Origin: Bacteroidales bacterium M2
GTDB lineage: Bacteria; Bacteroidota; Bacteroidia; Bacteroidales; Muribaculaceae
Reading direction: 5' to 3'
Assembly: GCA_001689415.1 (NCBI GenBank)
Contig: LUJM01000023.1
Location: 1-14,887, forward strand
DNA: 14,887 bases
The position numbers and the translations under genes are program-made. The notes beneath the pieces were generated by a model. It searched no databases, had not been told where the DNA came from, and was given only the letters and a program-made list of their open reading frames with translations. Below are positions 5,261 to 13,436 of the stretch, one piece after another. Within the stretch, counting starts at the first letter, position 1. Each line of letters starts with the position of its first letter.

Positions 5261-8041
5261 ATGAAAACAAGACTGTTTTTACTACTATGCCTTGCGACAT
5301 TGATACCGGCGCTCGGAGCGTCGGCGGCAACGCTGCTCGGTGTCGTGGTCAACGGAGACAACGGCAGCCCCATTTGTGGAGCATCTGTAATGCTACGAGA
5401 GCATAACGTGCAGGCTGTCACCGACTTCAACGGCCAATTCCGTCTAAATGCACCAGACGGCGTCAATGATTATATCGTAGTTATGTGCGCCGGTTACGAT
5501 AGCTTCAGCATCGAGGTTGTCAACGCCGGACCCACCGTAAACCTCGGCGAGATTCGCCTGAACCCGGCCAATACAAATGCCGACTACTACGGCGACCTCG
5601 AAGACCTTATTTTCGATGAGACCGCCCTTGAGAACGACGAAGGCGGCTCGCAGGGTGTTGCTGCCCTCACAGGTGCAAACGACAATATCTACTACAACAC
5701 CGCATCGTACAACTTCGGCCCGATGTACTTCCGCTTCCGCGGCATGGACAACCAGTACCAGAGCGTGTATATCAACGGTGTGAGGATGAACGACCTCGTT
5801 CGTGGCTCGTTTAGCTTCTCTACCCTGTTGGGTATGACAAGCCGCGCATTCCGCAACAAGACCACCAGCGTGGGTATGGAAGCAAGCAACTACGCTTTCG
5901 GCGACATTGCCGGCAGCGTCAACTACAACACCACCACCGACCTCTATGCCCCCGGCTTCAACGGTTCGCTGGCCTTTACCAACTCCAACTACATGATGCG
6001 AGCCATGGCCACCTACTCTACCGGCCTCAACCGCAACGGCTGGGCTCTCACAGCGAGTGCTATTGGCCGATATGCAAACGAGGGCGTTATGGAAGGTACA
6101 TTCTATAACTCAGGCGGTCTGTTCCTGTCGCTGCAGAAAGTAATCAACAGCGAGAACTCACTCGTACTTACTGCTTTCGGCGGCCCCACACAGCGTGCCA
6201 CCGGCCGTCCGACCGTACAGGAAGCCTACGACCTTGCAGGCAGCAACCTCTACAACCCCGACTGGGGCTACCAGGAAGGCAAGAAACGCTCGAGCCGTAT
6301 CACCGAGACTTTCGACCCCACAGCGATGCTCAACTGGCTGTTTAAGAAAGAAAACACCACCCTCAATACATCGCTCACCTTCCGCTCGGTATACTACAAC
6401 CGCACAGCACTCAACTACTACAAGGCTGTCGATCCCAATCCTACATACTACAAGTACCTGCCCTCGTACTTCATGAGCAACTCCGACCCCAACAAAAATA
6501 ACCCCGAGGCTTATGAATACTACACAGACTTGTGGCTCAACGACGAATCTTTCCGTCAGATCAAATGGGATCAGCTCTACGAAGTCAACTACCTCAACAA
6601 CGCCCAGAATATCAACTTGCCCGAAGATCAGAAGCAGGGTTCATCGTACATCATGGAGAACCGCACCAACCACCAGTTGGTAGGAATGTTCAACAGCTAC
6701 GTCAACACCCGCCTCAATTCGTGGATGACCCTTCAGGGCGGTGTTTCGTTCAACTACACCAAGAGCTCGAACTACAAGACCGTTCGCGACCTTCTCGGCG
6801 GCGAATTCTGGCTCGATATCGACCCCTTCAGCGACCGCGAAATCTCGGTTAAACCCGACAACCTGCAGAACGACCTCGACAACCCCAACCGCCACGTGCG
6901 CAAGGGCGACCGCTTCGGCTACGACTACGACATCCACGCATGGCGTGCCGAGGCTTGGCTGCAGAATGTTATCAACCTCCCCAAATGGGATATCAACTAC
7001 GCATTCCAGCTCAGCCACACCCAATACTACCGCGACGGCCATATGCGCAACGGTCGCGCTCCTCAAAACTCGCTGGGTAAGAGCCGCACCCTCAGCTTCG
7101 ACAATGTAAACTTCAAAGCCGGAGCGATATACAAGCTCGACGGCCGCAACCAGTTTGCCGCACACGTAAGCTACGGCACCCGCGCCCCGCTATTCGACCA
7201 GGTATTCATCTCGCCCCGTATCAGCAACGAGATAGTTAGCAACGTAGAGAACGAACGCGACTTCTCGGGCGACCTCTCTTACATCTGGAACTACCGCCGC
7301 TTCCGTGGCTCGATCACCGGTTTCTACACCAACACCAGCAACGCTATCGAGCGCTCAGGATTCTACGACGACGACTACCAGACTTATTGCAACTACGTAA
7401 TGACAGGCGTACGCCGTGTATACAAAGGTGTCGAACTTGGCATGGCCTATAAGATTACGCCCAGCGTAACAGCCACTTTCGCCGGTACTTACGCACGATT
7501 CCAGTACAAGAGCAACCCCGAAGGCACTCGCTCGTTCGAAAACGGTATGTACGCCGACACAACCCAGACAGTATACCTGAAGAACTACTACCTCGGTTCT
7601 ACCCCTCAGTATGCCGCTAACATCGGTATCGACTGGGCAGCACCCAAAAACTGGTTCTTCAACATCAACGGTACATTCCAGGGCGACGCCTACGTGAACC
7701 TGTCGCCGCGTTACCACGAAGCCCTGCCCAAGCTCTACGAGCAGTTTGGCAGCTCGCTTCAGGAACTTGAGGCCAAAATCATCGAACTTTCGGCACAGGA
7801 TAAAATCAAGAACGCCTTTACCCTCAATGCATCGATTGGCAAACTGATCTATATCAACCGCAAAGTCAGCCTCAATATCAACCTCAACGTAAACAACATC
7901 CTCAACAACCGCAACGTTGTAACCTACGCATACCAGCAGGGCCGACTCGACCTGAAGGAATATAACCGCGACAAGTATCCCAACCGCTATAACTACGCCC
8001 AGGGCATACGCGCTTACCTCAACATCGGCGTACGGTTCTAA
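5261..8041 (+). CDS. TonB-dependent outer-membrane receptor, non-SusC type
   Basis: A 926-residue outer-membrane transporter. I chose the ATG at 5261; a TTG three bases upstream would add one residue. The signal peptide is about residues 1-23. Residues about 24-103 are a carboxypeptidase-regulatory-like beta domain (GVVVNGDNGSPICGASVMLR, then TDFNGQFRL). An acidic linker (DLEDLIFDETALENDEGG) could hold the TonB-interacting segment. The plug follows, with NTASYNFGPMYFRFRGMDNQ and SVYINGVRMND, a signature of a Bacteroidetes receptor family distinct from SusC/RagA. The remaining residues, from about 230, are the beta barrel, ending in the outer-membrane signature LNIGVRF. It is shorter than typical SusC proteins and has no SusD-like partner; two DUF5689 lipoproteins follow instead, the first 19 bp downstream. 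It uses TonB/ExbBD energy to import an unknown ligand. Confidence 0.9.
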   Translation: MKTRLFLLLCLATLIPALGASAATLLGVVVNGDNGSPICGASVMLREHNVQAVTDFNGQFRLNAPDGVNDYIVVMCAGYDSFSIEVVNAGPTVNLGEIRLNPANTNADYYGDLEDLIFDETALENDEGGSQGVAALTGANDNIYYNTASYNFGPMYFRFRGMDNQYQSVYINGVRMNDLVRGSFSFSTLLGMTSRAFRNKTTSVGMEASNYAFGDIAGSVNYNTTTDLYAPGFNGSLAFTNSNYMMRAMATYSTGLNRNGWALTASAIGRYANEGVMEGTFYNSGGLFLSLQKVINSENSLVLTAFGGPTQRATGRPTVQEAYDLAGSNLYNPDWGYQEGKKRSSRITETFDPTAMLNWLFKKENTTLNTSLTFRSVYYNRTALNYYKAVDPNPTYYKYLPSYFMSNSDPNKNNPEAYEYYTDLWLNDESFRQIKWDQLYEVNYLNNAQNINLPEDQKQGSSYIMENRTNHQLVGMFNSYVNTRLNSWMTLQGGVSFNYTKSSNYKTVRDLLGGEFWLDIDPFSDREISVKPDNLQNDLDNPNRHVRKGDRFGYDYDIHAWRAEAWLQNVINLPKWDINYAFQLSHTQYYRDGHMRNGRAPQNSLGKSRTLSFDNVNFKAGAIYKLDGRNQFAAHVSYGTRAPLFDQVFISPRISNEIVSNVENERDFSGDLSYIWNYRRFRGSITGFYTNTSNAIERSGFYDDDYQTYCNYVMTGVRRVYKGVELGMAYKITPSVTATFAGTYARFQYKSNPEGTRSFENGMYADTTQTVYLKNYYLGSTPQYAANIGIDWAAPKNWFFNINGTFQGDAYVNLSPRYHEALPKLYEQFGSSLQELEAKIIELSAQDKIKNAFTLNASIGKLIYINRKVSLNINLNVNNILNNRNVVTYAYQQGRLDLKEYNRDKYPNRYNYAQGIRAYLNIGVRF

Positions 8042-8060
8042 TTTCTAAATGGATTCAACA

Positions 8061-9809
8061 ATGAATAAGACATTATTATATATAGCGGCGGCAATGCTCG
8101 GGGCGACAGCCTTTACCGCTTGCGACGACGACTTCGCTCGCCCGCCGATGATGCTTCCGGAGACTGTCGACGTAGAAGCAAACTATTCGATAACCCAGGT
8201 TAAAAACCGCTTTTGGGCCACCATGGGCACACCCACAGAAATCGGTGTAGATGCCGAAACAGGCGACTCTATGATTTTCAAGGGTCGTGTGTGCTCATCG
8301 GACGAATCGGGCAACATCTTCAAGAAAATCTACGTGCAATCGCACGACGAAAATGGCAACCAGATAGCTATGGCATTCTATGTCAATGCCAAAGACATGT
8401 ACGCACAACTGCCTTTCGGACAAGAAGTAGTTGTATGGGGCACAGGCCTCACTATCGGCTCGGCATCGGGTGTTCTCGCTTTCGGTGACCCCGCCGACAA
8501 AGATTTCTATATGACCGAAGAGCGTTTTTACGCTCATATCGCACGCACAGGCATCGGCGTTCCCGACCCCTCGAAAGTCGATACCACCGCCACAACCCTC
8601 GCCCACATCAACGAAATCAAGGGTAATACCGACTCGCTCAAGGTATGGCAGTGCCGCCTGGTGCGCATCAACGATGTAAGCTGGGTTGAAGCAGGTCAGC
8701 CCTACTCCAACGAGCAGTATGGCACAAACCGCTACCTCACCGACGAGAACGGCAACCGCCTGATGGTGCGCAACAGTACATTTACCAACTACTCTACCGA
8801 CCCCCTGCCTTACGGCAAAGGTAGCGTTGTTGGCATCCTCAGCCAGTTCAACGGCAATCTGCAGCTGACAATGATCGACCAGGAAGGCTGTATCGACTTC
8901 GACGGCGAAGCCCCCGAACCCGGTCCTGAAGTTGATCCCGCAGGTGATGGCACAGAAGCAAGCCCCTACAATGTGACCAAGGCTCTCGAGGTCGCCACCG
9001 CGCTCAAAGACGGCGAAGAAACAGCCGAAGTATTTGTGAATGGTGTAATTTCGGCTATCGGCGAAATCAGCACTTCTTTTGGCAATGGCACATACACCAT
9101 TACCGACGAAGGCGGCTCTAAGATTATCGGTGTTTACCGTGGCTACTGGCTTGGTGGCGAGAAATTCACATCTGAAAACCAGCTTGCCTTAGGTGCAAAA
9201 GTGGTAGTCAAAGGCAAACTTGTCAACTACAAAGGCAACACCCCCCAGCTTGCACAGGGCAACCAGCTGGTAAGCTACAACGGCGAGACTGCCGGCGGCG
9301 AAACTCCGGCACCCTCCGAAGACCAGCTCTACAGCTTCCTCACCCCGAGCCTTACCGAAATGCCAGCCGACTGGACTATCGAAAACGTAAACCTCGGCAC
9401 TGCCGAATACGTATGGTCGTGGAAGGTATATAACAACGCAGGCTACCTCAACGCCAGCGCATTTGTTGCCGGAGCTGCCATTGCCACCGAAGCATACGCA
9501 GTATCGCCCACTATCGACCTCACCGGCGTTACGGGCACTACAGCAACATTCGACCATGCAGCCAAATTCCAGACCACATTGCGCACAATGTGCGGACTCG
9601 TAGTTCGCGAAGAAGGTGCAAAAGACTGGACACCCATAGCAATTCCCACATGGCCTGAGGCCGGTTCTTGGACTTTCGTAAGCTCGGGCAGCATCAACCT
9701 CGGTGCTTACGACGGCAAAAAGATTCAGTTAGGCTTCAAATATGGTTCGAGCGCCGAAGGTGCCGACACCTGGGAAATCAAAAACCTCGCCATTAACGGC
9801 AAGAAGTAA
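8061..9809 (+). CDS. DUF5689/DUF6359-type lipoprotein with jelly-roll tail
   Basis: A 582-residue lipoprotein. The ATG at 8061 gives MNKTLLYIAAAMLGATAFTAC with lipidated Cys21; the upstream ATG at 8049 would add four residues and is less natural for a signal peptide. Residues about 36-280 match the DUF5689 region (VDVEANYSITQVKNRFW, then FKGRVCSSDESGNIFKKIYV). Residues 296-410 are a DUF6359-type, OB-fold-like module (GDGTEASPYNVTKALEV, then VYRGYWLGGEKFTSENQL and VVVKGKLVNYKGNTPQ). Residues about 425-580 look like a choice-of-anchor J beta-sandwich (AVSPTIDLTG, then DTWEIKNLAING). It follows the TonB receptor by 19 bp and precedes its paralogue by 12 bp, all in one operon. It likely captures ligand at the cell surface for the receptor. 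The family names come from memory of sequence patterns; the ligand is not known. Confidence 0.8.
   Translation: MNKTLLYIAAAMLGATAFTACDDDFARPPMMLPETVDVEANYSITQVKNRFWATMGTPTEIGVDAETGDSMIFKGRVCSSDESGNIFKKIYVQSHDENGNQIAMAFYVNAKDMYAQLPFGQEVVVWGTGLTIGSASGVLAFGDPADKDFYMTEERFYAHIARTGIGVPDPSKVDTTATTLAHINEIKGNTDSLKVWQCRLVRINDVSWVEAGQPYSNEQYGTNRYLTDENGNRLMVRNSTFTNYSTDPLPYGKGSVVGILSQFNGNLQLTMIDQEGCIDFDGEAPEPGPEVDPAGDGTEASPYNVTKALEVATALKDGEETAEVFVNGVISAIGEISTSFGNGTYTITDEGGSKIIGVYRGYWLGGEKFTSENQLALGAKVVVKGKLVNYKGNTPQLAQGNQLVSYNGETAGGETPAPSEDQLYSFLTPSLTEMPADWTIENVNLGTAEYVWSWKVYNNAGYLNASAFVAGAAIATEAYAVSPTIDLTGVTGTTATFDHAAKFQTTLRTMCGLVVREEGAKDWTPIAIPTWPEAGSWTFVSSGSINLGAYDGKKIQLGFKYGSSAEGADTWEIKNLAINGKK
8946..9290 (+). 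repeat. DUF6359-type module shared by the two lipoproteins
   Basis: This segment of the first lipoprotein (residues 296-410) recurs at 11541-11891 in the second (residues 574-690). Matching landmarks are GDGTxASPYNVxKALEV, GVISxI, RGYWLxGEKFTS, KGKLxNYxGNTPxxAQ and NQxVSYxGET. Stretches are alike at DNA level too (for example AGCCCCTACAATGTG in both), which suggests duplication or module exchange between the adjacent genes. Confidence 0.75.
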
Positions 9810-9821
9810 TCTACACTACTT

Positions 9822-12398
9822 ATGAAAAAGTTCAATAAATATATCACAGGCATTGCCGCAGCTGCAGCACTGACCTTAGGATTCAGCTCCTGCCAGGACG
9901 ATGTAGATGTCCCGGCACCGTCGGAGCCTGTTGTCGGTATCGAGGCCAACATGACTATCCTCGAACTCAAAAACCAATTTTGGAACGAGGCCAACAACTA
10001 TGCCGACAGCATCTACGACCCCGAAGACGAGAACCACCGATTCATCATCAAGGGACGCGTGATTTCGTCGGACAAGGAAGGCAACATCTTTAAAAGCATT
10101 ATAATTCAGGACGAAACTGCAGCCCTCGCCTTCTCGGTAGACTCCTACAACCTCTACCTCAACTACCGTCGCGGCCAGGAAATAGTCGTTGATGTAACGG
10201 GTATGACCATTGGCAAATACGCCGGACTGCAGCAAATGGGCCACAAGTCGTGGTATACCAACGGCAAAACCTGGCAGGTGAGCTTCATGGCTTTCCAGCA
10301 GTTCAAAGAGAAAGCCCTGCTCAACGGCATGCCCCAGCTCGACAAAATCGACACCCTTGTGGTAAACACATTCTCTGATATTCCCAATGATGCAGAAAGC
10401 CTGCGTAAATACCAGAGCCGCATCGTACGATTCAAGAACGTTTACTTTGCCGACGGCGGACAGAAAAACTTCTCGGTATACCACACCAAGCAGAACGAGG
10501 ATCAGAACCGCACCCTTGTTGACCGCGAAGGCAACACCCGCATCGTACGTACGAGCGGATACGCCACATGGTGCGAACGCCGCCTGCCCGTAGGCAACAT
10601 CGACCTGGTGGGTATCATGAGCTACTACAACGACTCTTGGCAGATCATGATGCTTGATTACGACGGCGTAATACCCGTTGGTGAAGTTCCCGGCACTAAG
10701 GAAAAACCCTACGACGTGCCCGGTGCAATCAAGGACATCCTCTCGGGTATCACTGCCAACGGCTGGGTTAAAGGCTATATCGTAGGTGCTGTTGCGCCCG
10801 AAGTAGAGAGTGTGACCGGCAACAATGATATTGAATGGACCGCTCCTACAGTCTTGACTTCGACCCTCGTTGTCGCTCCCGACCCCGACTGCAAGGAAAT
10901 ATCTCAGTGCCTTGTTGTTCAGCTGCCCGCAGAGAGCACATTCCGCGAAGTGGGCAACTTGCGCGACAACCCCGGCAACCTTGGCAAACAAATACTTGTA
11001 AAGGGTGACCTCGTAACATTCATGGGTACCCCCGGCATCACCGGCAACAGCGGCAAGCCCGACCAATTCGAAATCGAAGGCATCACCATCGATACCGGCG
11101 AAGTCGCACCCGGCAACGGCCAGGAAGCTACACCCTACAATGTGGCACAGGTTATCGGCAAGGGTGACGCCGTGAACGAAACCGGCATGTGGGTCAAGGG
11201 CTATATCGTTGGCTTTATCCCCACAGGCGGAGCATCGACTACCCTGCCCTACACCGAGTTTACAGCTACCGGCGCTGTCGCTTCGAACCTCGTGCTCGCG
11301 CCGACCGCCGATTGCACCGATGCATCGAAGTGCATACCTGTGCAGCTCGTTAGCGGTGGCGAAGTTCGCAAAGCCCTCAACCTCGTTGATCATCCCGACA
11401 ACCTCGGCAAGCTCGTTTCAATCAAGGGCGACCTGATCAAATACTGTGGCGCCCCCGGTGTCAAGAATCCCTCAGCCTACACAATCGTGGGTGGCGGAGA
11501 CACCCCTGTCACTCCTCCTGCAAGCGGAGCAACCCCCAGCGGCGACGGTACACAGGCCAGCCCCTACAATGTGGCCAAGGCTCTCGAAGTCACCAACGCA
11601 CTTCCTGCCGACCAGGAAAGCGAAGAGGTTTATGTAACCGGCGTGATATCGAAAATAAAAGAGATCGATACAAGCACATACGGCAACGCATCATACTACA
11701 TCGTTGATGAAGGTTATACAACTGAGTTCTATGTCTTCCGCGGCTACTGGCTCAATGGCGAAAAGTTCACATCTGCCGACCAACTCAAAGCCGGTGCGAA
11801 AGTAACTATCAAAGGCAAGCTCATCAACTATATGGGCAATACTCCCGAATTTGCACAGCGCAACCAGATCGTTAGCTACGACGGAGAAACCGGCGGTGGC
11901 ACAGAACCCGATCCCGGCCCCGGCGGTGGTGACGAACCCGAACCGGAACCCGGAGTACCCGGCGAAGCTATCAACATCGACCTGACACCCTTCAAAGGCC
12001 CGGCGGCTAAAAACGGCTTCGAAGTGATAACTCCGGTAACCGAAAACGGCTACACATTTACTGTAGACAAATCGACCGGTGCCACAGTTCCCGGCTACTA
12101 CGAGTACAACGGTGAGGGCACAATCCGACTCTATGCAAACAACACCCTTAATATCAAGGGCGGCGCGATAGCAAAAATTGTATTCTCAATCAATACCGCT
12201 ACCGGCAGCAAACGCTACGCCATACTCAACCCCAGCACCGGCTCTGTGGGCGAACAGGCTTCAGGCGACACCTCTATCTCATGGACAGGCAACGCAACAG
12301 ACATCACCTTTACTGTTGGTGCAACCTCAATTGGAACAGAGGCAGGCAAACCCGGTCAGGTACACATCAACAAAATCGAAATCTATCCTGCCAAATAA
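9822..12398 (+). CDS. Multi-module DUF5689/DUF6359-type lipoprotein
   Basis: An 858-residue lipoprotein; the signal ends in GFSSC with Cys24. Residues about 38-285 are a DUF5689 region paralogous to that of the preceding gene (GIEANMTILELKNQFW, then IIKGRVISSDKEGNIFKSII). Three OB-fold-like modules follow: residues 292-420 and 432-556, both with GWVKGYIVG or MWVKGYIVG and a two-Cys signature (DCxxxSxCxxVQL), and residues 574-690, almost the same as the module of the preceding lipoprotein. A Pro/Gly/Glu-rich linker (GTEPDPGPGGGDEPEPEPG, 693-711) leads to a C-terminal beta-sandwich (716-858; IAKIVFSINTATGSKRYA, then ISWTGNATDITFTVG). The long modular form suggests an extended surface binding protein working with the TonB receptor. 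The strong terminator after it closes the operon. OB-fold modules can bind sugars or nucleic acids; which applies here is not shown. Confidence 0.8.
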   Translation: MKKFNKYITGIAAAAALTLGFSSCQDDVDVPAPSEPVVGIEANMTILELKNQFWNEANNYADSIYDPEDENHRFIIKGRVISSDKEGNIFKSIIIQDETAALAFSVDSYNLYLNYRRGQEIVVDVTGMTIGKYAGLQQMGHKSWYTNGKTWQVSFMAFQQFKEKALLNGMPQLDKIDTLVVNTFSDIPNDAESLRKYQSRIVRFKNVYFADGGQKNFSVYHTKQNEDQNRTLVDREGNTRIVRTSGYATWCERRLPVGNIDLVGIMSYYNDSWQIMMLDYDGVIPVGEVPGTKEKPYDVPGAIKDILSGITANGWVKGYIVGAVAPEVESVTGNNDIEWTAPTVLTSTLVVAPDPDCKEISQCLVVQLPAESTFREVGNLRDNPGNLGKQILVKGDLVTFMGTPGITGNSGKPDQFEIEGITIDTGEVAPGNGQEATPYNVAQVIGKGDAVNETGMWVKGYIVGFIPTGGASTTLPYTEFTATGAVASNLVLAPTADCTDASKCIPVQLVSGGEVRKALNLVDHPDNLGKLVSIKGDLIKYCGAPGVKNPSAYTIVGGGDTPVTPPASGATPSGDGTQASPYNVAKALEVTNALPADQESEEVYVTGVISKIKEIDTSTYGNASYYIVDEGYTTEFYVFRGYWLNGEKFTSADQLKAGAKVTIKGKLINYMGNTPEFAQRNQIVSYDGETGGGTEPDPGPGGGDEPEPEPGVPGEAINIDLTPFKGPAAKNGFEVITPVTENGYTFTVDKSTGATVPGYYEYNGEGTIRLYANNTLNIKGGAIAKIVFSINTATGSKRYAILNPSTGSVGEQASGDTSISWTGNATDITFTVGATSIGTEAGKPGQVHINKIEIYPAK
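10695..11489 (+). repeat. Tandem pair of two-Cys modules in one protein
   Basis: Two tandem copies within the second lipoprotein, 10695-11081 and 11115-11489 (residues 292-420 and 432-556). Both run PYxVxxxI, WVKGYIVG, a T/S-rich insert, SNLVLAP or STLVVAP, DCxxxSxC, VQL, NLGK, VKGDL or IKGDL, then G(T/A)PGV or GTPGI. They are diverged but clearly homologous, and differ from the third module by the Cys pair and the longer insert. Confidence 0.75.
11541..11891 (+). repeat. Second copy of the shared DUF6359-type module
   Basis: Residues 574-690 of the second lipoprotein, the counterpart of 8946-9290. It is closer to that module in the neighbouring gene than to the two modules just before it in its own protein, which argues for transfer of the module between the genes after they had diverged. 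Confidence 0.7.
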
Positions 12399-12415
12399 AC
12401 GGCAGTCATGACTCT

Positions 12416-12452
12416 GACACCCGGCCCTCGCACGGCCGGGTGTCTTTTTTTT
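12416..12452 (+). terminator. Strong intrinsic terminator of the TonB operon
   Basis: A perfect 11-bp GC-rich stem (GACACCCGGCC at 12416-12426 with GGCCGGGTGTC at 12434-12444), a 7-nt loop and eight Ts directly after it. It lies 17 bases past the stop of the second lipoprotein and separates the operon from the hydrolase gene. Confidence 0.92.
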
Positions 12453-12511
12453 ACCTCGATGCAACAATAGCACTAATGCCGACGTTTATAAAAAAACTAA
12501 CATCACAACTA

Positions 12512-13435
12512 ATGAAACACATCACCCTACTGCTGGCATTGCTATGCCTCACACTGAGCTCATTTGCAATCGAACCTCAGACCTATGAATTTGCCGTTGT
12601 CGACGGCGACACACTGCGAATGGATGTATATATGCCTACCGACTCGGCTACAAATCGACCGGCAGTATTATTCGCTTTCGGAGGTGCATTTCGTGGTGGC
12701 ACACGCAAAGACTTGCACTACACCGGCTACTTCAATTTCTTAGCAGAGAACGGCATTGTCGCCATTTCCACCGACTACCGCCCCACGCTTGAAAAGAATC
12801 CCGAATTGCTCAAAAGTGCAGAGGGCGTTGCTCAGGCTTTCACAATGGCCATATCCGATGCAGTCTCGGATTTCTTTACCGCAACGTACTATGTGATTCA
12901 AAATGCCGAAAAATTAGGCATCGACCCCGGCAAAATCTTTGCGTCGGGCTCAAGTGCCGGAGCTATCACAGCTCTCCAGGCCGAGTATGCACTTTGCAAT
13001 GGCAGTACGGCAATATTCCCGGCCGGGTTCAACTATGCAGGCGTTATAAGCTTTGCCGGTGCAATTTTCACCCCCGGCACTCTCACATGGACAGGCAAAC
13101 CGTGCCCTATGCAGCTATACCATGGCGACTACGACCACAATGTACCCTTTGCATCACTCAACGCCGGACCGGTTTCGCTAAATGGATCTGAGGCTATTGC
13201 AAAATCGCTGGCAGAAATGGCAGTGCCTTGCGAATTTTTCGCTTTTGCCGGTGTCGACCACCGCATCTGCATCAGCCCTATGAAAGATAATCTCTACGAC
13301 ATCCTCGGCTTTATCAAGCGCGTCGACGCCGGAAAAGAATTCATGAGCGTCAATGCTGTTGTAAGCATGCCGGGTGTACCGGTAGCCCCTGTCTACAAAA
13401 TCACTATGGAAGATCTAATAAAGGCTAATCTCTGA
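12512..13435 (+). CDS. Secreted alpha/beta-hydrolase (esterase-like)
   Basis: A 307-residue protein. I chose the ATG at 12512, which gives a proper signal peptide (MKHITLLLALLCLTLSSFA); the open frame runs further upstream through the terminator, where it cannot be coding. A beta-strand (PAVLFAFGGAFRGG, 50-63) holds an oxyanion-hole-like FGGAF in place of the HGG of related esterases. The nucleophile elbow is GSSAG (146-150, Ser148). The likely acid is in HGDYDHNVPF (204-213, Asp208), and GVDHRI supplies His250. These place it with exported carboxylesterases of the BD-FAE or acetyl-xylan-esterase kind; the substrate is unknown. A tail of about 30 residues after the fold (VVSMPGVPVAPVYKITMEDL) is unusual. 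The terminator upstream suggests separate transcription, yet I see no consensus promoter in 12453-12511. It is convergent with tilS, with one base between the stops. Confidence 0.8.
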   Translation: MKHITLLLALLCLTLSSFAIEPQTYEFAVVDGDTLRMDVYMPTDSATNRPAVLFAFGGAFRGGTRKDLHYTGYFNFLAENGIVAISTDYRPTLEKNPELLKSAEGVAQAFTMAISDAVSDFFTATYYVIQNAEKLGIDPGKIFASGSSAGAITALQAEYALCNGSTAIFPAGFNYAGVISFAGAIFTPGTLTWTGKPCPMQLYHGDYDHNVPFASLNAGPVSLNGSEAIAKSLAEMAVPCEFFAFAGVDHRICISPMKDNLYDILGFIKRVDAGKEFMSVNAVVSMPGVPVAPVYKITMEDLIKANL

Positions 13436-13436
13436 A

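Noticed and set aside
6641..7165. A 174-codon minus-strand frame inside the TonB receptor
   Set aside because: Antisense shadow of the barrel region, rich in Val and Ala only because of codon bias.
8049..8060. Earlier ATG for the first DUF5689 lipoprotein
   Set aside because: It would put MDST before a typical lysine-containing lipoprotein signal; the ATG at 8061 fits better, though the earlier start is not excluded.
9876..11393. A 505-codon open frame on the minus strand inside the second DUF5689 lipoprotein gene
   Set aside because: It is opposite a strongly supported gene with clear domains, has no signal, domain or promoter, and is low-complexity in Val, Ala and Gly, as expected from the mirror of C-ending codons.
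12281..12511. N-terminal extension of the hydrolase frame
   Set aside because: It overlaps the end of the lipoprotein gene and the terminator, and the ATG at 12512 gives a clean signal peptide.
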